Assembly: GCF_016908515.1 (NCBI RefSeq)
Contig: NZ_JAFBEA010000001.1
Span: 496,001-560,000, forward strand
Direction of reading: 5' to 3'
Length of the DNA: 64,000 nt
Origin: Virgibacillus halotolerans
Lineage (GTDB): Bacteria > Bacillota > Bacilli > Bacillales > Amphibacillaceae
Shown piece by piece: positions 30,434 to 39,072 of this stretch. Within the stretch, counting starts at the first letter, position 1; the number at the start of each line of letters is the position of its first letter. The translations under genes and the position numbers were made by a program. The notes beneath the pieces are model-generated. The model did no database searches, was not told where the DNA came from, and was given only the letters and a program-made list of their open reading frames with translations.

Positions 30434-31327
30434 TTGAGTTGTTTTGATTTGCAATATAACAATATTATTAAAGAAATTATGAAAAATGGAGAATGGGATA
30501 AGAATTCTAGTGTCAGAACCAAATGGGAAGATGACAGCCCTGCCTACACTAAATCAATTATTTCTCAAAAGATGAGATTTGATAACTCTGAACTACCAAT
30601 TTTAACAGCTAAAAAAGTTGGCTGGAAGACTGCAATCAAAGAAATGCTTTGGATATGGCAAATGAAATCTAACAAAGTACAGGATTTACGTGATATGGGT
30701 GTGAACATATGGAATGAGTGGGAACTTGAGGATGGTACAATTGGAAAATCATACGGTTACCAATTAGCTAAGAAGAATAGAGAAGTCGGAACTATCACTA
30801 CTACACTCCGAGGAGGAAATGATGAGGTTGTTTTGTCCTGTCAAGAAGCAGAATATGTCGATCAGGTTGATTATCTGCTAGATCAATTGGCAAGTAACCC
30901 TACGTCACGTAGACATATGACAAATCTATGGAACCCAGATGAATTAGATGAAATGTCACTTACTCCATGCGTGTATGAGACTCAATGGTACGTCAGAGGA
31001 AATAAATTAGACTTAGAAGTGCGTGCCCGATCAAATGATATGGCACTAGGCAATCCGTTTAACGTATTTCAATATAATGTACTACAAAGAATGATAGCGC
31101 AGATTATAGGATATGAGCTAGGAGAGTACGTCTACAATATTGGAGATTGTCATTTTTACGAGAAACATATAGATGGTTTGACTGAACAAATCAATCGTGA
31201 AACTTTTAAAGCTCCTAAGCTTTGGATTAATCCAGACGTAAAGAGTTTCTATGATTTCACTATTGATGATTTCAAATTAATTGATTATCAGCATGGAGAT
31301 AAGATTGATTTTGAGGTAGCAATTTAA
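30434..31327 (+). CDS. thyA: Thymidylate synthase (ThyA type)
   Basis: 297 aa from TTG 30434 (SD GAGGAGAGG). ThyA landmarks: NSELPILTAKKVGWKTAIKE (substrate loop), VNIWNEWELEDGTIGKSYGY, SRRHMTNLWNP, catalytic Cys179 in LTPCVYETQ, ARSNDMALGNPFNVFQY, and NIGDCHFYEKHIDGL. Converts dUMP to dTMP using methylene-tetrahydrofolate. The adjacent DHFR regenerates the folate. SPbeta and phi3T also carry a thymidylate synthase (thyP3). Confidence 0.96.
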   Translation: MSCFDLQYNNIIKEIMKNGEWDKNSSVRTKWEDDSPAYTKSIISQKMRFDNSELPILTAKKVGWKTAIKEMLWIWQMKSNKVQDLRDMGVNIWNEWELEDGTIGKSYGYQLAKKNREVGTITTTLRGGNDEVVLSCQEAEYVDQVDYLLDQLASNPTSRRHMTNLWNPDELDEMSLTPCVYETQWYVRGNKLDLEVRARSNDMALGNPFNVFQYNVLQRMIAQIIGYELGEYVYNIGDCHFYEKHIDGLTEQINRETFKAPKLWINPDVKSFYDFTIDDFKLIDYQHGDKIDFEVAI

Positions 31328-31329
31328 TT

Positions 31330-31833
31330 ATGGAAATATCAATTATAGCTGCTATAGGAAAAAATAACGAAATCGGATTAAATAATAAGCTACTTTGGCA
31401 CATCCCAGAGGATATGAGCTGGTTCAAACTTCAAACAATGGGCAAAACAGTAATTCTAGGAAAAAATACGCACCTCTCAATAAAAAAGCCTTTAAATGGA
31501 CGGGTTAACGTGATCTTAACAAGAGACGAGACCTATCGTCCCCAAAAGGGCGTAATCGTCTGTAATGGCATCAAAAACGCCTTGTATGAATTTAGACATG
31601 AAAAAGAAGTGATGGTATTGGGTGGAAGCGATATATATCGCCAAATGCTCCCATTTGCCACTAAATTATATTTAACTAAAGTAAATCACGAATTTGAGGC
31701 TGATTCATTCTTCCCAGAAATTGATTATGATGAATGGGATGAGTATTATTACAAAAAAGGTAAAGAAGATAGTAAATACAATTACAGTTTCCATGTATAT
31801 TCAAGAAAATCATTTGACAGTTTAATTAGGTAA
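31330..31833 (+). CDS. Dihydrofolate reductase
   Basis: 167 aa, starting 2 nt after thyA, so translationally coupled. IAAIGKNNEIGLNNKLLWHI then PEDMSWFK (catalytic Asp), MGKTVILGKNTHLSI, GRVNVILTRDE, VMVLGGSDIYRQMLPFA. Reduces dihydrofolate produced by the thymidylate synthase. The promoter at 31814 lies inside its 3' end. Confidence 0.94.
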   Translation: MEISIIAAIGKNNEIGLNNKLLWHIPEDMSWFKLQTMGKTVILGKNTHLSIKKPLNGRVNVILTRDETYRPQKGVIVCNGIKNALYEFRHEKEVMVLGGSDIYRQMLPFATKLYLTKVNHEFEADSFFPEIDYDEWDEYYYKKGKEDSKYNYSFHVYSRKSFDSLIR

Positions 31834-31842
31834 CATTATAAT
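31814..31842 (+). promoter_or_regulatory. Strong phage promoter with conserved element, inside the DHFR 3' end
   Basis: TTGACA (31814-31819), 17 nt, TATAAT (31837-31842), with TTTAATTAGGTAACATTATA around the -10. It drives dnaE. The -35 and most of the element are coding sequence for the end of DHFR. Confidence 0.82.
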
Positions 31843-31894
31843 ATATATATAAGGGTTGCATTATCGCAGCCCTTCAATTTTAAAGAAAGGGGTA

Positions 31895-34800
31895 ATGTAC
31901 TTGTGCAATGCTTGCGATACAATAGGTAGTCAACCAACTAAATTTGTAAATCTACATGTTCATTCTTGCTATTCATTGTTGGATGGAATGAGTAAGGTTG
32001 AAGACATAGTTGAAAAAGTTAAGTCACTGAAGCAATCTAGCTTCGCCATAACGGAGCATGGAAATGTGTTCTCTGCTGTCAAGGCTCATAAGCTTGCAAA
32101 ACAACATTCTTTGAAGCATATATATGGGATAGAATTTTATGTAATAGAAGACAGGTTTGTTAAAGATCCTAAGAGAAAGTTTTATCATCTAACTGTTCTT
32201 GCTAAGAATGAAAAGGGCAGGGTAAATATTAACGAGTTGTCATCATTAGGTTACATTGAAGGATTCTACTCAAAGCCAAGAGTTGATCATCAGCTACTCA
32301 AGGATCATAAGGAAGGTTTAGTTGTACTAAGTGGATGTATGGCCAGTGAATTTCAGCAATCTTTAGCTGGTGGCAAGATAGGTGATGGAGACATTGAAAT
32401 AACATCATCAAATATTGAAAAAGCCAAGGGGATAGCAAGATTCTACAGAAGCATATTTGGTGAAGATTATTACTTAGAAGTTCAGTCTCACTCAGACTAC
32501 AGACAACAAAAGTTGAATCGTGCAATTACAGACATATCTAGAGATTTAAATATTCCAATTGTAGTTACAGCCGACTCTCACTATGCCGATGAAGAAGATT
32601 TTGACTTGCACGGCATCTTTATACAGATTGGCCAGAATAGAGAATCAGGAGAAACGTATAAAGATGGGCAGTTACAATCCGAGAAAGAAGCAAGGCAATT
32701 GTTGAAACCTGCACTGACAGATGAGGAAATTGATGAGGCAGTTAGAAACACATCAGTGATAGCTGATAAGTGTAATGTTAATTTGCCTTTATCTGCACCT
32801 ATCATACCTCACATTGAGACACCCAAAGAATTCGAATCTGAAGCAGACTACTTGAAGCATCTGTGTGTGAAGGGGTGGAACAGGCTTAAAATAAATAAAA
32901 AGCCGAATAGGGATGAGTATCAGAAACGACTACTGTTTGAATTTGATGCTATTACCAAGATGGGATTTGAGGGGTACTATCTACTGGTTGAAAGTTATGC
33001 AAACTCTGTTAAACGAAGAGGAATTGCAAGAGGTAGTGGTGGAGGAAGTCTGGTCGCATATTTGACCAATATCGTAAACATAGACCCAGTAAAGTATGGC
33101 CTTTACTTTGAGCGGTTCATTGACGTAGGAGCTTTAGACTTGTTAGAGCGTGGAGAGATGACCAGAAATGACTTGAAGATACCGGACTTTGATTTGGACT
33201 TTGGCAGAGAAGATAGGGATGTAATCATTGATTTTATCATCAACCGTTACGGGGAAGATAAGTTTGTTTCATTGGGACAATTTGGATACATATGGGATAA
33301 GACTGCGATCAAAGATGTTGGTAAGGTTATGAAGATTCCATTTGGTACAACTAATAAAATAACTAAACTACTTGAAGAAGATACAATAGAAGAGGCAATC
33401 GAAGATGGGAGACTGAAAGAATACGAAAAAGAATATCCTAAACTATTCGATTACGCTAAGAAGATAGCTGGCACACCAAAGAGTTTTGGAATACACCCTT
33501 CCGGTAAAGCTGTAACAATCAATACTATGACTGACTATACTGCTGTTGGCAAAAAGGATGAAACCTTACTATTCCAAGGAGATATGCATGATACAGATGA
33601 TCTGGGTATAGTTAAGATTGACATACTTGGATTAAGAACAATTGATGTAATGCATGACACATTAGAATTGATAGGGAAAGATGAAGATTATATAGCTCCA
33701 CAAAATTTAAACTTTGAAGATGAGAAGGTTTTGCAGGTATTTAGAGATGGGAATACAGCCGGAGCCTTCCAATTCGAGAGTAAAGGAATGCAGAACACTC
33801 TAAGGAAGATGCAGCCGAATGGATTAGACGATTTAGGAGTAGCAAACGCATTATTCAGACCCGGAAGCATGAAGTTTATCGATGATTATGTAAGAAGAAA
33901 AAATGGAGAAGAGAGTGTCACATATCTTAATGACGATGTGAAACCCATTCTTGAAGTAACATATGGAATAATTGTATTCCAAGAGCAATTAATTGAGATT
34001 GGCAGATTGGCAAACATGAAAAATCCAGACTTATTGCGTCAAGCGACTGGAAAAAAAGATGCTAAACTGATGGCTAAGGTAAAACCAGAGCTAGTCAAAG
34101 GATTGGAAAACAGGGGTTGGGATGATGATAAGATTAATGAGTTATGGGATATAATGGTAGAGTTCTCAAAGTACTCATTTAACAAGTCTCATTCCTTTGC
34201 ATATGCCATGATTGCATATATGACAGCTTTCTTGAAAACTTACCATCCTAAAGAATTCTTATGTTCATTATTGAATTCCTATATCGATGGAGGAGGTCAA
34301 GACAAATACGATGATATTGAAAAGATATTTAATGAAGCTAAAAGATTAAATGTAAATATAAGGCTTCCAATTGGTCTTAGCGAATCTAATGACAGGTGTT
34401 ATATAAAAGAAAATGATGTAGTCTATGGAATTCATTTAATAAAAGACTTGAATGCTGAATCAGCTAGAGATTTACATAGTCTATCGGATAATCACTATGA
34501 CACATTCACAGAATTGCTTATCGACCTAGTTGAACATACCGCAGTAAAAAAGAATCATATAAGTCATTTAATTAAATTAGACTTCTTTAAAGAGTATGGA
34601 GAGTCAGAGAGACTTCTTGCAATATATAACATGTTCCAAAATGGAAAAATGAAATACTTAAAAACATATGTAGATAAAACAAAAGTAAAACGTAGAGAAT
34701 TATTGTTGGAATATGAAAAAGAAAATGGTGATATTATTAAATTTCCTACTAATGAAAAAATAATGTTTCAGAAAGACAAGTTAGGATTTGCTTATACAAC

Positions 34801-35077
34801 ACTAGATGTCCCACCATCTCATTGTGTCATTGTAGGAATCAATGATAAATACACTCCTATATGTAAGTTCTATCAGATTAAGACAGGTAAAGAAATTTCA
34901 GCAAAGATAAAAAAGAAAACTTTTTTCACCAATCAAGGTGAGCTGTGTTCTGTAGGTGATTACATAGAAATAAGAAATACATTCAAGGACTTCAAATGGC
35001 GTAAAGGTGAGAGTGGGTTTTACCAAGACGAGTCAGAACAGGAGCTGTTTGTAAGTAGTTTACAACACATTAAGTAG
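31895..35077 (+). CDS. dnaE: DNA polymerase III alpha subunit, DnaE type
   Basis: 1060 aa from ATG 31895 (SD AAAGGGG). N-terminal CNAC motif, then the PHP domain (VNLHVHSCYSLLDGMSKVED). Polymerase core: GIARGSGGGSLVAYL, catalytic Asp pair in IPDFDLDFGREDRDVI, TPKSFGIHPSGKAV, then the fingers (AGAFQFESKGMQNTLRKMQP; FQEQLIEIGR; FNKSHSFAYAMIAY). Likely replicative polymerase for the prophage, corresponding to SPbeta YorL. Slightly shorter than bacterial DnaE. Confidence 0.95.
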   Translation: MYLCNACDTIGSQPTKFVNLHVHSCYSLLDGMSKVEDIVEKVKSLKQSSFAITEHGNVFSAVKAHKLAKQHSLKHIYGIEFYVIEDRFVKDPKRKFYHLTVLAKNEKGRVNINELSSLGYIEGFYSKPRVDHQLLKDHKEGLVVLSGCMASEFQQSLAGGKIGDGDIEITSSNIEKAKGIARFYRSIFGEDYYLEVQSHSDYRQQKLNRAITDISRDLNIPIVVTADSHYADEEDFDLHGIFIQIGQNRESGETYKDGQLQSEKEARQLLKPALTDEEIDEAVRNTSVIADKCNVNLPLSAPIIPHIETPKEFESEADYLKHLCVKGWNRLKINKKPNRDEYQKRLLFEFDAITKMGFEGYYLLVESYANSVKRRGIARGSGGGSLVAYLTNIVNIDPVKYGLYFERFIDVGALDLLERGEMTRNDLKIPDFDLDFGREDRDVIIDFIINRYGEDKFVSLGQFGYIWDKTAIKDVGKVMKIPFGTTNKITKLLEEDTIEEAIEDGRLKEYEKEYPKLFDYAKKIAGTPKSFGIHPSGKAVTINTMTDYTAVGKKDETLLFQGDMHDTDDLGIVKIDILGLRTIDVMHDTLELIGKDEDYIAPQNLNFEDEKVLQVFRDGNTAGAFQFESKGMQNTLRKMQPNGLDDLGVANALFRPGSMKFIDDYVRRKNGEESVTYLNDDVKPILEVTYGIIVFQEQLIEIGRLANMKNPDLLRQATGKKDAKLMAKVKPELVKGLENRGWDDDKINELWDIMVEFSKYSFNKSHSFAYAMIAYMTAFLKTYHPKEFLCSLLNSYIDGGGQDKYDDIEKIFNEAKRLNVNIRLPIGLSESNDRCYIKENDVVYGIHLIKDLNAESARDLHSLSDNHYDTFTELLIDLVEHTAVKKNHISHLIKLDFFKEYGESERLLAIYNMFQNGKMKYLKTYVDKTKVKRRELLLEYEKENGDIIKFPTNEKIMFQKDKLGFAYTTLDVPPSHCVIVGINDKYTPICKFYQIKTGKEISAKIKKKTFFTNQGELCSVGDYIEIRNTFKDFKWRKGESGFYQDESEQELFVSSLQHIK

Positions 35078-35086
35078 CTTTATAAT
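35059..35086 (+). promoter_or_regulatory. Phage promoter overlapping the dnaE stop
   Basis: TTTACA (35059-35064), 16 nt, TATAAT (35081-35086), with TTAAGTAGCTTTATAATATA, one mismatch from the element consensus. It starts a transcript that would begin with the hairpin at 35106. Confidence 0.7.
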
Positions 35087-35105
35087 ATAACAACTCAAGC
35101 AAAAC

Positions 35106-35141
35106 GGTCTCAGTAGGCTAGTCTAGTCGCTTACTAAGACC
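35106..35141 (+). ncRNA. Structured leader or small RNA hairpin
   Basis: A 13-bp stem (35106-35118 with 35129-35141, one C/A mismatch and one G-T pair) closes a 10-nt loop TAGTCTAGTC. It lies about 15 nt after the -10 of the promoter at 35059 and about 90 nt before the next gene. No T-run follows, so it is not a simple terminator. No TpsiC arm or acceptor stem, so not a tRNA. Role unknown: leader regulation or a stand-alone RNA. Confidence 0.5.
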
Positions 35142-35233
35142 TCTGCTCGACTCATAAGGTGATAATTCCTGATGTAAGCCCAGTATATGCTTAAATTGGG
35201 ATTTATATACGTATTAAAGAGAGGATGTGTGAA

Positions 35234-35431
35234 ATGAATCAAGTTAAAACAGCTCTTTTATTATCTTTAACAGTTGCGACATTGGCTGTAGTTAGCATTT
35301 TACTGGCAATTGCTACGATCTATGTATCGTCAATTAATATAGGTTTGGGCATCTCGGCAGTATTTGTATCATTATTTATATTCTTTTACTTATTGACTCT
35401 ATTTATAGATATTTTTTTTGAAAATAATTAG
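35234..35431 (+). CDS. Small two-helix membrane protein
   Basis: 65 aa from ATG 35234 (SD GAGAGGATG; ATG 35225 abuts it). Two long hydrophobic segments (LLLSLTVATLAVVSILLAIA and GISAVFVSLFIFFYLLTLFI). Preceded by a 140-nt structured leader. Function unknown; a membrane-active small protein is possible. Confidence 0.7.
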   Translation: MNQVKTALLLSLTVATLAVVSILLAIATIYVSSINIGLGISAVFVSLFIFFYLLTLFIDIFFENN

Positions 35432-35449
35432 GTAGTATTATAGTATAAT
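35427..35449 (+). promoter_or_regulatory. Copy of conserved promoter element
   Basis: AATTAGGTAGTATTATAGTA with a -10-like TATAAT at 35444-35449; the -35 (TTGAAA region) is weak. It lies directly ahead of recU. Confidence 0.55.
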
Positions 35450-35464
35450 TAGGAGGTATGTTTA

Positions 35465-36034
35465 TTGGCTAAAAAAATAGATTATGGAAAACTATTTGAG
35501 GAAATGTTTCAAAGCAGTAGCGAAAATCAAGGCCTATTCAATTTTAGAGTAAGGGATGTTAATAGGATGGCATTAAAACCGGGGTTCACTACCCCAAAAA
35601 ATAAATATGATTTCATTCTTTACAATCAGCCATTTTTATTTCCATTAGAGCTGAAGTCAACCAAAGAGAAGTCCTTTAGCTTTAGAGGTGAAAATCCAAA
35701 GATTAAGCAACACCAAATTGATGCTCTGACAAAAGACAATAAACACAATGGTGTAATTGGCGGATTTATATTCAACTTCAGAGAACCAGAAGAAAGAGCC
35801 TTTTTCGTCCACATAGAAGATTTTAATAAATATACGCGAATAGCCGAACAAAAAAACAAAGGCGTATATCAAGGTAGGCTAAATGAAAAATCAATTCCAT
35901 TACATATAGTTGAACAAATTGGGGTTGAGATAAGAAGCATAAAGAAGAGAACACGCTATACATATTTCATTAAAGAAACATTAGATAGATTAATTGATAA
36001 ATATGGAGGGGAGGATAAAAATGAACTACAATAG
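35465..36034 (+). CDS. recU: RecU-type Holliday junction resolvase
   Basis: 189 aa from TTG 35465 (SD AGGAGG). The nuclease core of the RecU family is visible: KNKYDFILYNQPFLFPLELK followed by STKEKSF (D-x(n)-E-x-K), then IKQHQIDALTKDNKHNGVIG and GFIFNF. Cleaves four-way junctions during phage recombination and replication. Overlaps the next small gene. Confidence 0.9.
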   Translation: MAKKIDYGKLFEEMFQSSSENQGLFNFRVRDVNRMALKPGFTTPKNKYDFILYNQPFLFPLELKSTKEKSFSFRGENPKIKQHQIDALTKDNKHNGVIGGFIFNFREPEERAFFVHIEDFNKYTRIAEQKNKGVYQGRLNEKSIPLHIVEQIGVEIRSIKKRTRYTYFIKETLDRLIDKYGGEDKNELQ

Positions 36035-36158
36035 ACCAATTAAAGGAAGTGTTAAACCATCAAATAATACGAGTGAAGAATCAATAAATAAAATCAAAGA
36101 CATATTAGTTAACTTATCAATTGATTACATAAAAAATAATAGAAATATTACCAATTAA
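36021..36158 (+). CDS. Small phage protein
   Basis: 45 aa from ATG 36021 (SD GGGGAGG), overlapping recU. Sequence NYNRPIKGSVKPSNNTSEES and a short helix. Ends at the terminator before the recombinase. Function unknown. Confidence 0.6.
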   Translation: MNYNRPIKGSVKPSNNTSEESINKIKDILVNLSIDYIKNNRNITN

Positions 36159-36186
36159 TAGACAGGATTCTTCTTGTCTATTTTTC
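36157..36186 (+). terminator. Intrinsic terminator
   Basis: AATAGACA pairs with TGTCTATT around a 10-nt loop, followed by TTTTCTTTT. It isolates the recombinase gene from the lytic operons. Confidence 0.82.
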
Positions 36187-36249
36187 TTTTATATGCGATA
36201 ATATTAACCAACAACACTAATAAACAATACTATTAAGGAGGATGAATAA

Positions 36250-38955
36250 ATGTCAGAAGAACAAATATATGGAGTGTATATCCGAGTTTCTACAGATCAG
36301 CAATTCTCTCAGGGTGACTCAGTAGAGATGCAGACTAACTTAGCTAAAGAATTTGTTAAAAAAAACGGTGGAGTAATATATGGCGAACCTTATATAGAAG
36401 GTGGAGTCTCTGCCTCAAAGACAAAATTAAAAGACAGAAAGAAATTGATGGAATGCTTGAATGATGCTAAGACCGGATTGTTTAATAATTTAATAGTTTA
36501 TAAGAGGGACAGACTGGCACGTAAGACAGAAGATTCATTAGCTATTAGAAGTATGCTAGAGTCTGCTAATTGCTCCATCCACTTTACTGCATCAGGAGAA
36601 CAACAGATGGATCTAAATGATCCGTACTCTAAATTGATGGAGAATATACGATCATCTTTAGATGAAATAGAATCTGCTCAAATTTCCGTTCGCGTTGGAG
36701 ATACGATGTTTGATAAAGCTAAAAGAGGAGAGTTCTCTGGTGGTAATGTGACATATGGATATCAAAACAATGATGGAATGTTAACTCCTATTGAATCTGA
36801 AATTCCCATTATAAAGGAAGTAGAAGACTTATATATGGAAGGATACGGAAAATATTCAATAGCGAAATGGCTAGAAGGACAAAGTATCAGAGGGAGAGGA
36901 AAGCGTCACTCCAGAGCAACAAAGCTAAAACAACATAAGCGAAGTTCGGAAAAGTGGACTATAGATAACATAGATGCAATATTATTTAACAAAACTTACT
37001 CAGGCTATCTATTGTATAGGAAGAAGAACACAGATGGGGAGTTTGAAACTATCTGTGTTAAGTCGGATCAGATTGAATCAATTAGAAGTGAAGATACTCA
37101 GAATAAGATTGACTTAATACGCAAACAGAGGAATGAATCCAGAATGCCAGCAAGGAGATATAATACTTCATTCTTATTAACAGGTATTTTGGTATGTGGA
37201 GAGTGTGGACAAGAATACGCCTCACGAACCGTTACAAAGAAAAATGGAAAGAGATATTCTTATTATGTATGCAAAGGTAGAAGCGGAAATCACAAAGTTC
37301 ATACATGTAAAAGTAAAGCATATAAAAGAGAAATATTGGAACAGTTTGTATTAGAAGAAGCAAAGATGTATTTGAGAAATTTTATTGACTCCAACTCTCA
37401 CGCTAAGATTAAGGAAGGACTTGAGGAAAAAGACGAGACTTTAAGTTACCAATTAGATGAAGTAGCTCGACAGTTGTCTAAAGCACAAAAGGATTTTCAG
37501 TCAATTAGCAGATTGTTATTAGATTTAGACACAGAAGATGATATGTACGAAATGATGAAAGAGATGTATCAGGAGCAGCAAAAAGAAGTTCTACTCAAAA
37601 TGAACAACTTAAAAAAGTCCAAAGAAAAAATAAAAGATGAGTTAGATGTTCAAGTTGAGGAAGAGATAAATATTAATGATGTAATAGATCAGCTAAAGGA
37701 TTTTAATAAAATAATTGAACATGCACCTACTCATACTCAGAAACAGCTATTGGAGAACTTATTTTCCAAGATTGAAATCGATGGAAAAGGAAATGTATCA
37801 TACTCCCTAACATTTTCAATAGAAGGCAACAGTGCTACTGTAGGCTTTGGATCAGTAGGTGAGGTAAAAGACGATGAGGAAAATGGTGTTATGTTTATAG
37901 GTGGCGTAGGAGACACGACAACGCTTGTTTTAGCGCCGTTAGTAGCCTCGTTAGGTGTACCACTGGCGAAAATGAGTGGGCGAGGGCTCGGTCACACAGG
38001 TGGGACGATAGATAAGCTGGAATCTGTTCCGGGATTCCATGTAGAAATAACGAACGACGAATTCATTGAGCTAGTAAATAAAAATAAAGTAGCCGTAGTA
38101 GGTCAATCAGGCAATTTAACACCAGCAGATAAAAAGATCTACAGTTTACGTGATGTTACAGCAACAGTCAACTCTATTCCATTAATCGCCAGTTCGATTA
38201 TGAGCAAGAAAATTGCCTCAGGCGCTGATGCGATTGTTTTGGATGTAAAAACAGGAGCAGGGGCATTTATGAAGGAACTTGGCGATGCTAAAGCTTTAGC
38301 AGAAGCAATGGTTTCTATCGGAAATCAAGTAAATCGAAAAACGATGTCGGTGATTTCTGATATGACGCAGCCACTCGGCCATGCAATTGGGAATGCGTTA
38401 GAAATCAAAGAAGCTATAGACACGTTACAGGACAAAGGTCCCGAAGATCTAACCGAATTATGCTTGACACTGGGAAGCCAGATGGTTGTTCTTGCAGAAA
38501 AGGCGGGGAGCATAGAAGAAGCGCGAACAGTATTAAGGGAAAACCTTACAAACGGAAAAGCGTTTGAGCATTTTAAAACCTTTATCAGGTCCCAGGGTGG
38601 CGATGCCAACGTTGTAGATAACCCTGAATTATTGCCGCAAGCAGCTTATCAGGTGGAGTTACCGGCAATGTCGTCTGGTACCGTAGCAAATATTATTGCT
38701 AATGATATGGGTACAGCAGCAATGATGCTAGGCGCAGGTCGGGCCGATAAGGACTCATCAATAGATCTGGCTGTTGGCATTGTGCTGCATAAAAAAATAG
38801 GGGATCCGGTGAAAAAAGGGGAATCCTTATTAACCATTCATGCCAATCGGGAAGCGATTGAAGAAGTAAAAGAAAAACTATATGAAAGTATTGAGGTTTC
38901 CGATTCAGTCGTTCAGGCCCCAACGTTGATATATGATACAATAACAAAGAAATAG
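36250..38955 (+). CDS. Large serine recombinase (integrase) fused in frame to the host pdp remnant
   Basis: 901 codons, SD AAGGAGG. Residues 1-150: resolvase catalytic domain with nucleophile Ser14 (YIRVSTDQQ), [10 protein letters not shown] and the expected Arg residues. Residues about 165-320: recombinase domain ([26 protein letters not shown]). About 310-370: zinc ribbon ([10 protein letters not shown] ... YYVCKGRSG ... CKSKA). About 395-490: coiled coil. From residue 551 ([10 protein letters not shown]) onward it is pyrimidine-nucleoside phosphorylase. The native recombinase C-terminus in the free phage must be encoded across attP. Counterpart of SPbeta SprA (545 aa). Confidence 0.95.
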   Translation: MSEEQIYGVYIRVSTDQQFSQGDSVEMQTNLAKEFVKKNGGVIYGEPYIEGGVSASKTKLKDRKKLMECLNDAKTGLFNNLIVYKRDRLARKTEDSLAIRSMLESANCSIHFTASGEQQMDLNDPYSKLMENIRSSLDEIESAQISVRVGDTMFDKAKRGEFSGGNVTYGYQNNDGMLTPIESEIPIIKEVEDLYMEGYGKYSIAKWLEGQSIRGRGKRHSRATKLKQHKRSSEKWTIDNIDAILFNKTYSGYLLYRKKNTDGEFETICVKSDQIESIRSEDTQNKIDLIRKQRNESRMPARRYNTSFLLTGILVCGECGQEYASRTVTKKNGKRYSYYVCKGRSGNHKVHTCKSKAYKREILEQFVLEEAKMYLRNFIDSNSHAKIKEGLEEKDETLSYQLDEVARQLSKAQKDFQSISRLLLDLDTEDDMYEMMKEMYQEQQKEVLLKMNNLKKSKEKIKDELDVQVEEEININDVIDQLKDFNKIIEHAPTHTQKQLLENLFSKIEIDGKGNVSYSLTFSIEGNSATVGFGSVGEVKDDEENGVMFIGGVGDTTTLVLAPLVASLGVPLAKMSGRGLGHTGGTIDKLESVPGFHVEITNDEFIELVNKNKVAVVGQSGNLTPADKKIYSLRDVTATVNSIPLIASSIMSKKIASGADAIVLDVKTGAGAFMKELGDAKALAEAMVSIGNQVNRKTMSVISDMTQPLGHAIGNALEIKEAIDTLQDKGPEDLTELCLTLGSQMVVLAEKAGSIEEARTVLRENLTNGKAFEHFKTFIRSQGGDANVVDNPELLPQAAYQVELPAMSSGTVANIIANDMGTAAMMLGAGRADKDSSIDLAVGIVLHKKIGDPVKKGESLLTIHANREAIEEVKEKLYESIEVSDSVVQAPTLIYDTITKK
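37900..37915 (+). other. Right attachment site (attR) region
   Basis: Sequence GGTGGCGTAGGAGACA is the first that fits the conserved pdp segment (…[11 protein letters not shown]…), while what precedes (EENGVMFI) does not. The recombination core must lie at or just around here. Exact core unknown without attL or attB. Confidence 0.75.
37900..38955 (+). pseudogene. pdp: C-terminal part of pyrimidine-nucleoside phosphorylase, cut by prophage
   Basis: About 351 residues of the usual 433. [39 protein letters not shown] and VPGFHVEI are pdp signatures; the C-terminal domain ([14 protein letters not shown]) is complete. The first about 84 residues, including the helical dimer domain and the KHS phosphate/ribose motif, are missing and presumably lie beyond attL. 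The remnant has no start of its own and is readable only as a fusion to the recombinase. Excision would restore pdp. Confidence 0.93.
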
Positions 38956-38960
38956 ACGTA

Positions 38961-38988
38961 AAAGCACACCTTTTTTGGTGTGCTTTTC
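38961..38988 (+). terminator. Intrinsic terminator after pdp
   Basis: AAGCACACC pairs with GGTGTGCTT around TTTTTT, followed by TT. It separates pdp (and the prophage recombinase read-through) from dacF. Confidence 0.88.
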
Positions 38989-39013
38989 TGTATTTTTATG
39001 TCCACTTATCAGC

Positions 39014-39043
39014 GTATAAAAAATATTAACTTCGGCAATCCTA
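39014..39043 (+). promoter_or_regulatory. Sigma-F-type forespore promoter for dacF
   Basis: GTATA (39014-39018), 15 nt, GGCAATCCTA (39034-39043), which fits the sigma-F pattern (GYATA-15-GGNNANNNT). In B. subtilis dacF is sigma-F dependent. The element lies on the host side of the prophage, so dacF control is intact. Confidence 0.7.
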
Positions 39044-39072
39044 GATGTATATTGATTGTTGGAGGTAAAACG

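Larger units (their letters stand above)
1..37905 (+). mobile_element. SPbeta-type prophage, right-hand part
   Basis: A continuous block of same-strand, tightly spaced genes with strong SD sequences. Its hallmarks are a DnaB-type helicase, primase, RecJ-like protein, ribonucleotide reductase, ThyA, DnaE, RecU and a terminal large serine recombinase, a gene set and order reminiscent of Bacillus phage SPbeta (yor/yos genes and sprA). The right boundary is where the recombinase frame enters pdp sequence near 37900. The left boundary is outside the window, so the total size is unknown. No structural or lysis genes and no tRNA genes were seen in this part. Confidence 0.93.

Noticed and set aside
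35106-35141. A tRNA or suppressor tRNA, because the loop contains CTA
   Set aside because: Only one stem-loop with a 10-nt loop is present. There is no acceptor stem, D arm or T arm with GGTTCGAAT-like sequence.
1-37900. An arbitrium (AimR/AimP) or type I toxin-antitoxin system
   Set aside because: No TPR-type AimR-like protein or recognisable toxin was found in this part; it may lie left of the window.
36250-38955. A functional recombinase-phosphorylase fusion enzyme
   Set aside because: The pdp part lacks about 84 N-terminal residues, including the dimer domain and phosphate-binding KHS motif; the fusion is best explained by integration.
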